DNA of 20,283 bases, taken from positions 3,476,109 through 3,496,391 of the forward strand of contig BFEA01000063.1 in NCBI GenBank assembly GCA_003427395.1. Direction: 5' to 3'. This document shows positions 7,311-16,536 of this stretch, piece after piece (the first letter of the stretch is position 1; every line of letters begins with the position of its first letter). Position numbers and translations under genes: made by a program. Source of the stretch: Chara braunii (Eukaryota; Streptophyta; Charophyceae; Charales; Characeae). The notes beneath the pieces are model-generated. The model saw only the letters and a program-made list of their open reading frames with translations. It had not been told where the DNA came from and ran no database searches.

Positions 7311-7939
7311 GTGTGCTGTTCAAACAAGAAGGGCTACTCTATTTTTGAAAAGAAAGTTTCTAAATACGACGATAAATTTTAAAAGTGGAATGACATTTTT
7401 TAAAATGTAATGATAAATTTAATAAAAAGTAAATTTATACTTATTTTTTATTATGGAATGTACACAACTGTTTGTCAATGGAGGTGAGAGGAAGACAATG
7501 ATTGAAGTCAAATGCAATAACACACATCCACACGACTTAAGTTTACTCATTGTGAACAAGTACAAAACATACAGTGATAAAAACAGTTGGACACCAAAGT
7601 TGTAAGTCCCAAAAATGATAGTTAATACTTTATAAACAATGTAAAGAGAAAAAAAAATTACAACATAACGCACGTCGAAGTAGAACCGAAAAACCGCGAG
7701 CAGTTTTGACAAGTGTCAATTTTTCGTACTCTTCATTATGGAACAATGATTGATCCAAACTTCCAAAGCGAAAAAGTGTAAAGCTTCACAAAACGTTTCG
7801 AAAAAATCGAAAATGAAAAAAAAACTTTTGAAAAAGAGGAAAAAAGAAAAATACCAACAAACAACCTGATACTGATGTTCATTAGAAATTTTTTATTTTA
7901 TTTTTCAAAATCACTACGAACTGGGAGAAGGAAGATACA
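7311..7939. other. AT-rich spacer left of the retroelement
   Basis: Strongly AT-rich with A runs. A 97-codon minus frame (7419-7712) is rich in Phe, Leu, Tyr and Val, as expected of reading A-rich DNA backwards. I see no RNA gene or mobile element here. Confidence 0.5.
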
Positions 7940-8500
7940 TATACATATAAAGATGCATACATCATCACAAAAGTCGCACACATAGCACACGTAGATCACG
8001 CATACACACAATGTGACAAAGTAAGCAAGTCAAATCAGGTCACAGGTATAGCGTCCCTGATGCCGCTTTTCAACGGTTACCACGCTATCTTCCTCAGGAG
8101 GTTCCACTGGCCTCCTTCCCTTAACTAATACCGCCAAACCTTCAACCTACTCCCGTACTTGCCTCCCCAACAGCATCCGAATGCGCCGATTTGGTAGGAT
8201 ACATTCGACCTATGTGAGGACTATTCCTACGTACATCCTTTATAAATACTATGCAGAGCTACCGTTCAAGGTAGTACTTGGACCTGGTTCCAACCGAAAT
8301 TAGTCTCAGAAAATGAAATGGAAAAAAAAATGACAAACGCGTGGTTCAATTGTTTGAAATATCAGGCCAAGGTTCGAGTCACTGTCCCTTAAACACACCA
8401 AAAATTCTCAAATACCTGGTTCTACTCTTGTCCGTCTTCGGAAAAACAAATATATAGGCCGTACGTTTGTACCTTGACTATCCCCCGTCTGGCTATAAAA
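7940..8500 (-). repeat. 3' pseudo-LTR-like direct repeat
   Basis: Aligns along its whole length with 11652-12212 in the same orientation. Shared landmarks are AAGTCGCACAC, TCTTCCTCAGG, TTCCTA.GTAC, GGTTCAATTG/GGCTCAATTG, AAACACACCAAAA, CCTGGTTCTAC and a terminal TATAAAA. In the element's sense it follows the RT. Divergence between the two repeats indicates an old insertion, or a tandem partial copy as is usual in Penelope-like elements. Confidence 0.75.
8342..8381 (+). promoter_or_regulatory. tRNA-like A and B boxes, opposite strand to the retroelement
   Basis: TGGTTCAATTG (8342-8352) fits a pol III A box, and GGTTCGAGTCA (8371-8381) matches the B-box consensus GGTTCGANTCC at all but the last base. 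The start-to-start distance is 29 nt, shorter than in a tRNA gene, and no acceptor, anticodon or T stems can be drawn, so this is not a tRNA. The pair recurs at 12053-12092. Confidence 0.5.
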
Positions 8501-8546
8501 TAACAAAGCGTCTCATAGCCCCAACCCCTGTTCACAAAAAACCCAA

Positions 8547-9768
8547 CTACACACTACTGACATGTCCATACAAACATCGGTCGTATGTCTGTACCACTAA
8601 TGTTCTGTCCACACAAACATCTGCACATGAATTACCTATTCTGTTAAGTGATTCGTATGTATGCTCGCAGATTGTATCCCGTCGTGATGCAAATCTCTTG
8701 AACACTCTTAAAAAAACTGATCTTGACAACCTTTGATCCTGATTTTTTTCTTCACTGTCAACACCCGTAATGGTATCTTCGACCCACTGGTCGTATTTCG
8801 TTCGATAAGAGAGAGGTCGATGCATTTTATGGCACTATTATGTCGTATGCAACCCTATGATTTGAAAGATTGTCAGGTCTGGAATTCTAGTCTCTCGGTT
8901 GTCCATAGAGTATGCTCATTTTTAGGTATATGTATGCAACTCAACAATGAAAGTAGTTGCTGATACTCATCTCACAATCAAGGAAATCAAATTTGCCCGA
9001 CCATTTTCTGTTTGTTTCAGTGTCAAGTTTTTTGGATAGCGTGATTCAAACAACTTAATGATCCGCATACTTTCCTTTGTAGGCAATCCAGTCAGAATCA
9101 CTAGCACATCGTCTACCAATGTGATTCCAAAAACCTCCCTCCTTCTCGTTCTCAGACTCATGTTGAAACGATATTTGACATACGCACACATGATACAGAC
9201 CACTGCGGGGCTTGTTCCTTTCCCCATTGGTATGCCAATATCCTGCTTCACAAGCACTCCCATGGCACATGTGTAAGTATGTCGTAGCTCATTTCCAACA
9301 AATTTCTCCATATCCTGCAAGCGTAAAAACTTTAAATGATCTGTATCAGTCGTACCACCAAATGAACACTCTTTCCTTAAGTGTTTACTCATACGAAGTG
9401 GCGTTATTTTTTCCGTGTGATATGCGATTAACCAATCCCAAGCGCTCGTCCAGGTAAGCATCTCTCGAACCGCATATGCCCGATGATTGTGCAAGATATC
9501 CTCAATCGTTAGATTCTTAGTCCAGATGAAGCGGACTGTCTTATGCGCTTGCCGCTTAAAGCAAATAAGATTCTGAAAGAAGATTGCATTCCATAATCTG
9601 ACTACTTTCTTCAATTCAGCCAACTTAATCCTATTGTCGAATTTAACTTCAATCACACGATCCAACACTCATGCTCAAGCCAAACTGTTGTCTCACAACA
9701 CGACACACCAACCTACGAGGGTACTTCCGAGTTGATTTTCGATTGAATTTCTTCACCACATTGTAGAA
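8547..9768 (-). pseudogene. Reverse transcriptase domain, broken
   Basis: The main open segment (8967-9668, 233 codons) has RT signatures: GIPMGKGTSP (residues 145-154), the equivalent of the GIPMG..SP motif before the palm; CAYVKYRFN after it; LVDD (184-187) in place of YVDD; then FESRYPKNLTLKQTENGRAN, the stretch that normally leads to FLDL. A candidate motif A (WTKNLT, 50-55) has Asn where the first catalytic Asp would be. The frame ends in TGA at 8967-8969, with likely C-terminal remains in shifted frames (TTFIVELHTYT; the 92-codon segment 8547-8825). Upstream, a frameshift joins it to the linker frame near 9669 (KKFNRKSTRKYPRR). It would copy element RNA into DNA at the nicked target. 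The family is clear; the Penelope-like assignment is inference from motif style and context. Confidence 0.7.
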
Positions 9769-10257
9769 TTACACTAACGAATTCACATTCCAACGGAACA
9801 AATTACATAATTTATTAGGATGGACAACAACACAAGCTTCAATGTATGACAACGTTGTTTCAATTTCCTCAAGACCTCTAATAAGTGACAAAAAAATTAC
9901 CCTCGTACCCAAGCGTTGCTTCACTTTTTTCAAGAGCACCTTAGTCTCATCGATCCGTAATTTACTCTCAATGAATATTTTTCCAATCTTCTTCCATTTG
10001 GTTTGCCACAGGCTTCTACCTTCTACCTGTAAATCAAATTGTTTCGCCTTTTTACGATCATATAGATTAAAAACTCGAATAGGCTCATATGCCATCCATT
10101 TGATATTTTACACCTTAACCAAATCGACACTACCGTAGGACATGACACTGTGTCGTCTAGACACAATTGCTACAAGTTAGCTCAACATCTCTCTCGCTTC
10201 CCTTTCCTGGGTTTCCCTTGTTTCTTGTCGTTTGTAGACGTGCCTCTCGTATTCAAG
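9769..10257 (-). pseudogene. Linker between endonuclease and RT
   Basis: It shares the reading frame of the endonuclease segment. The segment from 10095 (MAYEPIRVFNLYDRKKAK...) is 108 codons, basic and predicted helical, with KKVKQRLGTR and IETTLSYIEACVV. Stops TAA and TAA interrupt it upstream, and TAA at 9769-9771 ends it; the same frame then continues with FYNVVKKFNRKSTRKYPRR before shifting to the RT frame. I could not find the CxC motif described for the linker of Naiad and Chlamys elements. Confidence 0.45.
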
Positions 10258-10668
10258 CTAGGGCCAATACCTAATACAGACTTCTTCCAACTTGAAATGC
10301 AACAAATCATTGTCCGATATCGTATCAATAGGTAACAAGACACAATTAGAGATGTCAAAACAACTTAGCTACCAATAAAGATGGGTGCGCTTACGATGTG
10401 TACAAGCATAAACATGTTCGCTCCCAGGTTTGTTGACGTATGGACAGGTCTTACCAACATGTTGGAACTTACAAAACGGTGAGAAAACTACATATATAAC
10501 ATTCAACATATCTATGAATTTTGCCCCATACCTCTCATACAGCCTATACCAAGTATCTGAGCATTTCTTGTTCCATCGAAACGAAGTAGACAAGGATAGT
10601 ACAATCAAAGTTAGGCTGCATAATACCTTCTTCATTCTCAGATCGATCGACCGCGATGTTGCACACAA
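10258..10668 (-). pseudogene. GIY-YIG endonuclease domain, broken
   Basis: In one minus frame: VIYVVFSPFCKFQHVGKT (residues 57-74 of a 99-codon segment) corresponds to GIY...YIG(K/Q)T, followed by HRKRTH (91-96), the region of the catalytic Arg and His. After a TAG (10369-10371) the frame continues VLLPIDTISDN and KLEEVCIRYWP, matching the C-terminal part with its catalytic Glu, to a second TAG (10258-10260). Such nucleases nick target DNA for retroelement integration. The spacing of GIY, YIG, Arg and Glu elements fits the family. The first motif is degenerate (no leading Gly; HVG for YIG). It lies upstream of the RT, hence the permuted order. Confidence 0.6.
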
Positions 10669-10721
10669 TCCTATACAAAAAACTTACACAAATGTTAGTT
10701 CTTGACAATAACGGAGTCTCC

Positions 10722-11616
10722 TCACTCGACAAATTCTTCATTAATCTCGGTCACAACATGCTTGGGCATTTCTTCCACATCAGTGTTGTCCCCCGGTTCA
10801 CTTTCTTTTTCAACCTCCGATTCGAAAGCAATATATGTTTGATGCCTTGCCAAATCGTTACACATATTTTGCAGTGTAACTCCATCGATTCTTTTTAGTC
10901 GCACTATTTTATCGTCATGGTACTCGCTGCGTCCAGGGATATCTAAGCACACGGGTAAGGTAACTTCATCTATTTTTTCTTAGTGGCATATTTCTCCTTT
11001 TCCGTCTGCTCCTTGTTCGCTTTCCTCGCTGCTTTCTTTCTTTTAGCTTCTTTGACTACTTTGCAACTTCGACTTGTTTCCCTACTTCCTCTGGTTGCTT
11101 CATGGTTTCCTTCTTTTCCCCCTTTCTCCTCGTCTTTACTTCACTCTTGGCGCGATCATTGTCGACGTACTTCTTCATCGAAACCAAGTTTTGGCTCATC
11201 TTCCGAAGTTGTGACCGAACTTCGTGATCTTGTGAACTCGATCTACGATGGTAGACATTGGTAGTTTCTTTGGAGTAGGGTCTCCTCCTCCAAGAATTGC
11301 TTGAGGATTACGGTCTAGAGAAATGTGACAGCTTCCAACCCGGCCTCGTGTTATGACACCGGTTGGAATAGTGCCCTTCTTCTCCACATGGATAACATAC
11401 CAGTGAATTACTTCAAGGTACTCTATCAAGATATCTACCTTGTCCGCCTTGCCCTATGGGTTCATGTTGCCTACCATCTCTCTGTTCGTTACTCGCCATC
11501 TGGCTCGTACTTCTCGCTACAGCTGACGATCTGTCAACCAGATGTCGCACATAATGTTTTCGTTCGTCGAAAGACTGGTATTGAAAACGATTAAACGTGC
11601 TCACTCCTTTCTGCAT
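10722..11616 (-). pseudogene. N-terminal charged region of the retroelement
   Basis: Minus frames: 11413-11616 (67 codons), 11196-11429 (77), an uninterrupted Lys/Glu-rich stretch around 11196-10980 (KEAKRKKAARKANKEQTEKE) suggesting a coiled or disordered basic region, and 10722-10952 (CLDIPGRSEYHDDKIVRLKRIDG, ending EINEEFVE with TGA), which turns acidic. They lie in more than one frame, so frameshifts are needed to join them. I recognise no domain. They could be the protein's N-terminus or a separate upstream ORF. Confidence 0.35.
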
Positions 11617-11651
11617 TTGAATTCCAGAACTTGAAGTGTTTTAATGTTCAC

Positions 11652-12212
11652 ACGGGCCATATAAATGCATATATGATAAGGAAAGTCGCACACGTATCAT
11701 CTATAGATCACACATAGCACATTATCACAAAGTATGCAAGTCAAATAACTCATGGAAAGGTCCCCGATACGACGTACTTGACGCCGCATTTCGACGATCC
11801 CACACAGTCTTCCTCAGGGGCTTCCACCAGCCTCCTCCTCTTTACTAATCTTACCAAACCTCCAACGCATTCCCGTAACCGGGCCTACTTCCTTGATAGC
11901 ACCCGAATGTGACAGTTTGATAGAATACATTCGACTTGTGCGATAATTATTCCTATGTACGTCATTCTTGAACACTACGCAAAGCCACTGCTCGAGGTAC
12001 TTGGTCCTCGTCCCAACTGAAACTAGTCTTAAAAAACGAAAAGAAAAACATGCGGCTCAATTGTCCGAAATATTGGTCCCAGGTTTGAGTCACGGTCCCT
12101 TCAACACACCAAAATTTTTCAAATGCCTGGTTCTACTTCATTCCATCTACGAAAAAACAAATACATAGGTCGTATGCCTGTACGCTGACTGTCTTTCATC
12201 CTTCTATAAAAA
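11652..12212 (-). repeat. 5' pseudo-LTR-like direct repeat
   Basis: Partner of 7940-8500, same orientation, both ending at TATAAAA on the plus strand (12206-12212). It is followed by an A-rich stretch (12208-12240). In the element's sense it precedes the coding region and would hold its promoter. Confidence 0.75.
12053..12092 (+). promoter_or_regulatory. tRNA-like A and B boxes in the second repeat
   Basis: CGGCTCAATTG (12053-12063) and GGTTTGAGTCA (12082-12092) keep the 29-nt spacing and orientation seen at 8342-8381. Both boxes are preserved better than much of the surrounding repeat. Confidence 0.45.
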
Positions 12213-13055
12213 AAAGATGGTTAGCAAAAAAAAAAAAACATTAAATTTTCGGAGGGTAGAAACATCTAAATGAGAGGGTTACCGCAATTGCGATTAAATG
12301 CATTTTGGGAAGTGCTAGTATGCGTATGCCTCGAGTATTACATCTCAATGATCTCATCACAAAGCAAATAACAATGTACGTAAAATGTCCTCACGACTCC
12401 TCCGCAACATCCATCAAAATTGGAACAATAAAAAAAAACAACATTATTCTTATGAAAGAGAGGAGAGAAGAGGAGGAGGGAGTGCGGAGGAGACATAAAG
12501 TGGAGGTTAAGAAGTCAACTCGTTCTCAAAATTAACCAACTCATATGAGGAGTGAGGTCAAGTTGCTTTAGACATAAACCACTAATAATACTTATGAAAC
12601 CAATGGTAGCATGCACACCGCAATCTGCTAAGGTTGAACGGACTCGGGGCGCTAGAATAAATTCATGCAAATGAAAACGTTGTGGCACTGTAGCGATGGC
12701 TGACAACATATATCTCACGGCTTCTAGAAGTATTCATGATTTATCTATAACCTCGATGTTGAAGTCAAAGATAAAAACTATTCACTGATCATTAACTTTA
12801 AAAATCATAAACAAATTACCTAATAATCAATCCATTTATTAGCAATCCAAAACCGATTCAGAGGCTCTCCCCCGTTTATCCAACTCCTTTTCAAATGTCT
12901 TTCAATCATAGTCGTACTGTGACTGAAGTCACCCATCCAATGACAGGCAGAACAAACCATGCATCGAAGTAATCAAATTCATCTATAAAACTCTATTTGT
13001 CAGTTATTAGCAACTTCTGTCGACTGGAATGCGGACTCAAAATAGTTTATCAACA
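12213..13055. other. Intergenic, nothing recognised
   Basis: AT-rich sequence with a purine-rich stretch (12450-12495) and scattered A runs. ORFs of 76 codons (12305-12535, plus) and 67 codons (12515-12718, minus) have no recognisable features. Confidence 0.5.
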
Positions 13056-13154
13056 TCTAAAACATAGGATTCGTGAAAACCCAAAAAAAAAAAATGTTGC
13101 TTAGGATTCTATGCGTATGGTTTTAATGCCTTCTGTAAGAACAAGATTCTTTGC

Positions 13155-13165
13155 AAAAAAAAAAA

Positions 13166-13207
<42 letters not shown>
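13155..13207. repeat. Poly(A) tract, ~53 bp
   Basis: Pure A apart from one T at 13167. It lies inside the TIR-bounded repeat, upstream of its core copy. Confidence 0.95.
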
Positions 13208-13208
<1 letters not shown>

Positions 13209-13382
13209 ATTGGAAGTGACAAGGAAAAAATCAATTTTTTCCACAATAAATCATTACTAGGCGAAGTATTGTATATTAAGAAATTGAAATATACATTTTT
13301 TTAATTATCTCAAAAGATCATATGTATAATCTGTGGGCAAACTTCCTGTTTTTTAATGTTTTTTTAACTTTGTTTTTAATTT

Positions 13383-13740
13383 TTTTCTTTCGGTTTTTTA
13401 GTTTTAACTTCCGTTTGACTAAAAATTTGAAGATCTTTCCGAGACAAAAGTTGTTTGTGCTATTATTTTACATAATGTACATTTTTTAGCAAGGATTTTA
13501 TTGTTAACTTCAAAATAGTTTTATAGAGTTTAAAAAATGTTGGAAACGGCATATAGCCCTATATGCCAGAGTTCGCTAAAACTGCTTTTTTACAACTTTC
13601 GAGTTTATTCAAGTCTTATTGGAGCTCTGTTTTTTTGCCAATCTATTGAGAACGACTTATAGTCCTATAACAGGATCTTTGCAAGCAAGAATTTTTCTCC
13701 ACATTTTGAGAATCACTCGATTGTCTGCCTGATTTTTTGC
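13383..13740 (+). repeat. Long copy of the core-containing repeat (plus strand)
   Basis: Begins TTTCTTTCGGTTTTTTAGTT, matches the start of the MITE core, and carries GAGACAAAAGTTGTTTGTGC at the conserved centre. It continues for 250 bp, matching the minus strand of 520-900 (TTTTTTACAACTTTC; CTTATAGTCCTATAA versus TTATAGTCTTATAA). The motif TTGRGAACG/TTGGAAACGNCNTATAG occurs twice about 110 bp apart, an internal duplication shared with the other copy. Confidence 0.6.
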
Positions 13741-13883
13741 TTTGTCTTTTGGAAAGTAATCGAAAATGTATCTTTTTTTAAAACCAGAAATAGAAGTTTG
13801 AGTTCTAATTTTTCACTCTATACAAAATATTTGGTTTTGTGGTTTTGTATGGTTTTCACGAATCCTGTGTTCTAAAGTTATTT

Positions 13884-14425
13884 GTCAAAAGAAGCTAAGA
13901 CTCAGTCTGAAGCTCCTCATATGATAATCCGTCTCGTAAAATACTTCGTTGATTCATTTTGTAGCCTCTAACTCCTGGAAACTTGTGGAAAGCACAAACC
14001 CACAAACTAAGAAGAGAAGGAGAATCAGTATTCCGGTTGGTAATAACGTCATCACGCGCAATGTTCGAAAATGCAATAAAAACGACATGACACTTTGTAA
14101 CAATAAACACGAATAAATTAAAAATACAGGGCGTGGTGTGCAGAGGGCATGCATAAAACAAAAACAAAAACTGCTAGGATAGTATTGTTGCCATTGTTTA
14201 TTATTTCAATTTGTTGTCGCAACAATCCTACATTGACTTTTCTTTTTGTTTTTATTTTTTCGAATCTCAAACCATGACTCAAACATAGTAGTTATTTCAA
14301 TTAAAAAAAAAACAAAAAAAAAAAAACAAAAAAAAACACCTATGCAGCTCGCTACCACTCAAAAATCAAACTTTTAGAATCAATCCAATGCAAATATTAG
14401 GCGGCTAATAATTTAGAAGCAGCAC
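13884..14425. other. AT-rich spacer
   Basis: Overlapping 66- and 90-codon minus frames (13895-14167) share the same DNA and have no recognisable features. A short imperfect inverted repeat (ATTGTTGC at 14184 and GCAACAAT at 14219) and an A-rich tract (14299-14337) are the only structures seen. Confidence 0.45.
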
Positions 14426-14433
14426 CAACGATA

Positions 14434-14577
14434 GGGCCTCGCTCCATTACACAACATTGTACATACATTTGGACGCCTTTGAAATCCGATACACTCAAAA
14501 CGTTTAACTCCTCGAGAAACACCTCCTTTAGAGAGCGTCCAAATGAATATAGTGTGTTGTGTAGCAGAGCGAGGCCC
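14434..14577. repeat. 43-bp inverted repeat (hairpin) with 58-bp loop
   Basis: Arms 14434-14476 and 14535-14577 pair over GGGCCTCGCTC, then TACACAACA, then CATTTGGACGC, with a few mismatches between. A transcript would form a stem of about 40 bp, in the size range of small-RNA precursors. A 65-codon minus ORF spans it (14397-14594), but its ends are just the two arms read in sense and antisense. It could equally be a small foldback MITE. Confidence 0.7.
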
Positions 14578-14807
14578 ATACTAGCAATAAACAAATAATC
14601 ATCTCACTGTGGAAAACAAAAAGCAATCCAACTAAAAAAGTTTTATAAAAACAAATGAAACATAAAAAATATTCCGTAAAAAAAATACTTTATATTTAAA
14701 AAACTCTGATTCCAAAATTTTCCAGTTCTATTTTTTTTTTATTTGACAAGTTTCTCTCTAAAAATGAGTTTTGTGTTCCAACTATATTTATAATATATAT
14801 TACAGAG

Positions 14808-14970
14808 GGAATAAACTTGTGGATGAGTTTATGAAGTATCTTAATTAACCTTTCATTCTACTACAACAAATATCTTGTAATTTAGATTGGATTAATCTAT
14901 GTTTGATTGAAATTTCCTTATAATGGAATAATAATCCAATTAAAATATTTCATGAACTCATCCAAATAAA
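14808..14970. mobile_element. Palindromic MITE, complete copy
   Basis: Terminal inverted repeats GGATGAGTTTATGAAGTATC... (14821-14846) and its inverse (14938-14963), 23/26 matching. The inversion continues imperfectly to the centre (CTTTCATTCTACTAC against ATTATTCCATTATAA), so the element folds on itself. It is homologous to the split copy at 2067-2199 plus 7244-7310. No clear target duplication was found. Confidence 0.7.
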
Positions 14971-15627
14971 AAAAGCAAAACTCAGAAGTTCATTCAAAGT
15001 TTCATAAGTTCTTTAGGTACAGAAGATGGTACGCCATAGGAAAAAGAATCCCTCATCGACCACTCTCCCCACAAGCTCGGCCTCCCAGGACTCCCTACCG
15101 GAAGGAGCACATTCATTGCTTGCCTCCATCAAATCGTTGCGGAATGCATGCTCGCAACCATCCACGCCCCCCCCCAGGCAGCAAGTGCAACATGCAGGCC
15201 CCCTACGTAGCACCGTGTTCGCGTTCGGAGGCGAACGCGCACATGTTCGCACGAACGCAAACAAGCACCCAAAACCCTCCGAATGCGAACATTAAAAAAA
15301 AAAAAAAAAAAAAAAAGTTCTCAAAAAAATCTGAAAAAATATATGTTATGTAAAGTAACAATACAAGCAACTTTTGCCTTGGAGTTAGGGACTTCTTTCT
15401 ATGAGGCACATATTAAGATTGAAAAGTTTTCCTGGATGGTCCTTCAATAAGTCACTTAGGGACTTCTCGACGAAAAACAAGGACTGCTGGAAGGCGTTGG
15501 TTGCAATTTTTTCGGAAGGTTTGAGGGCTCCCAGGCGGCCGAAGAGACTAGGGGTAGGTAGCATACTTACCACAGGTTAACTGTTTTTCGAAGATTTTCT
15601 GCTACAGTCTGCAGGATCCCCTTCGGG

Positions 15628-16263
15628 GTGATTTGGTTCTACTGCGACTACTCACGCAAATCCATGATCCAGCGCGTCGACGGTTCCCCACTGATCTGCC
15701 CTCAGAAGAGACAAGAGCACCACCTCCTTCATGACGTCTTACTCACAGGTGAGGATTCACTACGTACCATATTCCCCACCTCTGCTATTCTCCACTTCTC
15801 TGTAGATCACTTAGTTTTTGTCTTCTCTGCCTACCCCACCGTCTCCCTGCCCTTCCCTCCGATTCCAAACAAACTCGATGAATGCTTCCCGCCATTGCAC
15901 TCTGGGAATCTGCTACCTGCTCTACCCTCTATTCCTCCTACGTATGCGTCGTCTCATCCCTCCTGCTTCGACATCCCACTTGTTGGACAGGCCCTTGAGG
16001 CCCGACACGGGTTTTTGGAAATCTTGAGTGTTATCTACCTGCCACATCACGACGGCACTCGGCGATGGGACTCATGCACGAGAATGAACACGTCTTCCTC
16101 AGCGACGAGCAATAAGGGGCTGTGGTGGTTGACGACATGGCCACTATCTCTAGTATTTAAGCAATCCATGATGCCTCTCCTAGCACCTGATGATGGCCTA
16201 TACGGCGAACAGGCCAAAACATGTCGGGAATTCGCCGACCTGGCTCCGCTGAGTTACCACTGA
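15628..16263 (+). CDS. Hypothetical ORF within the 1053-bp insertion
   Basis: 211 codons from ATG (MIWFYCDYSRKSMIQRVDGS) to TGA. The protein is rich in Pro, Ser, Leu and His (LPFPPIPNKLD, LLPALPSIPPTYASSHPS), with a hydrophobic stretch near residues 50-75 that is too irregular to call a membrane helix with confidence. No motif or family is recognised, and no transposase DDE or RT signature is visible. It is the longest ATG-initiated plus-strand ORF that is not low-complexity and fills most of the insert, which argues slightly for coding. A 69-codon alternative frame (15818-16027) overlaps it. It may be chance in GC-richer DNA. Confidence 0.25.
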   Translation: MIWFYCDYSRKSMIQRVDGSPLICPQKRQEHHLLHDVLLTGEDSLRTIFPTSAILHFSVDHLVFVFSAYPTVSLPFPPIPNKLDECFPPLHSGNLLPALPSIPPTYASSHPSCFDIPLVGQALEARHGFLEILSVIYLPHHDGTRRWDSCTRMNTSSSATSNKGLWWLTTWPLSLVFKQSMMPLLAPDDGLYGEQAKTCREFADLAPLSYH

Positions 16264-16305
16264 TGTATATATTTTTTCGAAGCCAGTCATTTTGCGCTTA
16301 TCACT

Positions 16306-16331
16306 GTCTCTCTCTCTCTCTCTCTCTCTCT
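16306..16331. repeat. (CT)n microsatellite
   Basis: About 13 CT units, just downstream of the 211-codon ORF. Confidence 0.9.
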
Positions 16332-16493
16332 GGTTCCATGCGTATGCACTTATGAGCGCTGTGTATACTGTGGTTTGCCGACTTTACTCAAGATTTCGGG
16401 CCCTGTGCTCGTTGGGCGCGTCCGTGCCTTCGTTCCATATCTTGGAGTTATGTTCAAATTCGTAGCCAATCACGAGTTAAAAATCAAAAACCG

Positions 16494-16536
16494 ATTTTTT
16501 TTTATTTTTTTTTATTTTTTTTTATTTTTTTTTTTT
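16494..16536. repeat. T-rich tract with regular A spacers
   Basis: Runs of 9-10 T separated by single A in about a 10-bp period, between arm and core of copy 4. It corresponds to the AT spacer at 1236-1276 of copy 2. Confidence 0.8.

Larger units (their letters stand above)
7940..12212 (-). mobile_element. Degenerate Penelope-like retroelement with N-terminal GIY-YIG
   Basis: A 4.3-kb unit bounded by ~560-bp direct repeats (7940-8500 and 11652-12212), roughly three-quarters identical by eye. On the minus strand the order is: 5' repeat, charged N-terminal region, GIY-YIG endonuclease (~10500-10261), linker, reverse transcriptase (~9668-8550), 3' repeat. Direct terminal repeats fit the pseudo-LTRs of Penelope-like elements. 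Endonuclease upstream of RT is the permuted order described for the Naiad and Chlamys clades; canonical Penelope has it downstream. Several stops and at least two frameshifts make this copy dead under the standard code. No clear target-site duplication was found. An alternative RT family cannot be excluded without a search. Confidence 0.65.
13056..13876. mobile_element. ~820-bp repeat with 26-bp terminal inverted repeats
   Basis: The left end TCTAAAACATAGGATTCGTG and onward is matched in inverse at 13850-13875 (23/26, ending CACGAATCCTGTGTTCTA). Inside are a ~53-bp poly(A) tract (13155-13207) and the long form of the MITE core repeat (13383-13740). I could not find a matching target-site duplication, so the boundaries are provisional. 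No coding frame. Confidence 0.55.
15388..16440. mobile_element. 1053-bp insertion with 10-bp target duplication
   Basis: CTTGGAGTTA occurs at 15378-15387 and, perfectly, at 16441-16450. Between them the MITE core, complete when rejoined, is interrupted. The insert starts GGGACTTCTTTCTATGAGGC and ends CCTTCGTTCCATAT. I see no terminal inverted repeats, poly(A) tail or tRNA-like promoter, so its class is open; 9-11 bp duplications occur with Mutator-like elements and with some retroposons. TTAGGGACTTCT repeats at 15386 and 15456. It carries a 211-codon ORF and a (CT)n tract. Its GC content is higher than its surroundings. Confidence 0.7.

Noticed and set aside
7419-7712. 97-codon hydrophobic minus ORF
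   Set aside because: The Phe, Tyr and Leu bias follows from A-rich plus-strand sequence; no conserved motif.
8342-8395. tRNA gene from good A and B boxes
   Set aside because: The boxes are too close and no acceptor, anticodon or T stem can be paired; the region is part of a 560-bp repeat.
13895-14167. Overlapping minus ORFs of 66 and 90 codons
   Set aside because: Two frames of the same DNA with no motif and no supporting context.
15013-15295. ORFs on both strands in the left arm of the split MITE
   Set aside because: Palindromic GCGAAC/GTTCGC words lack stops in several frames, giving open frames without coding meaning.
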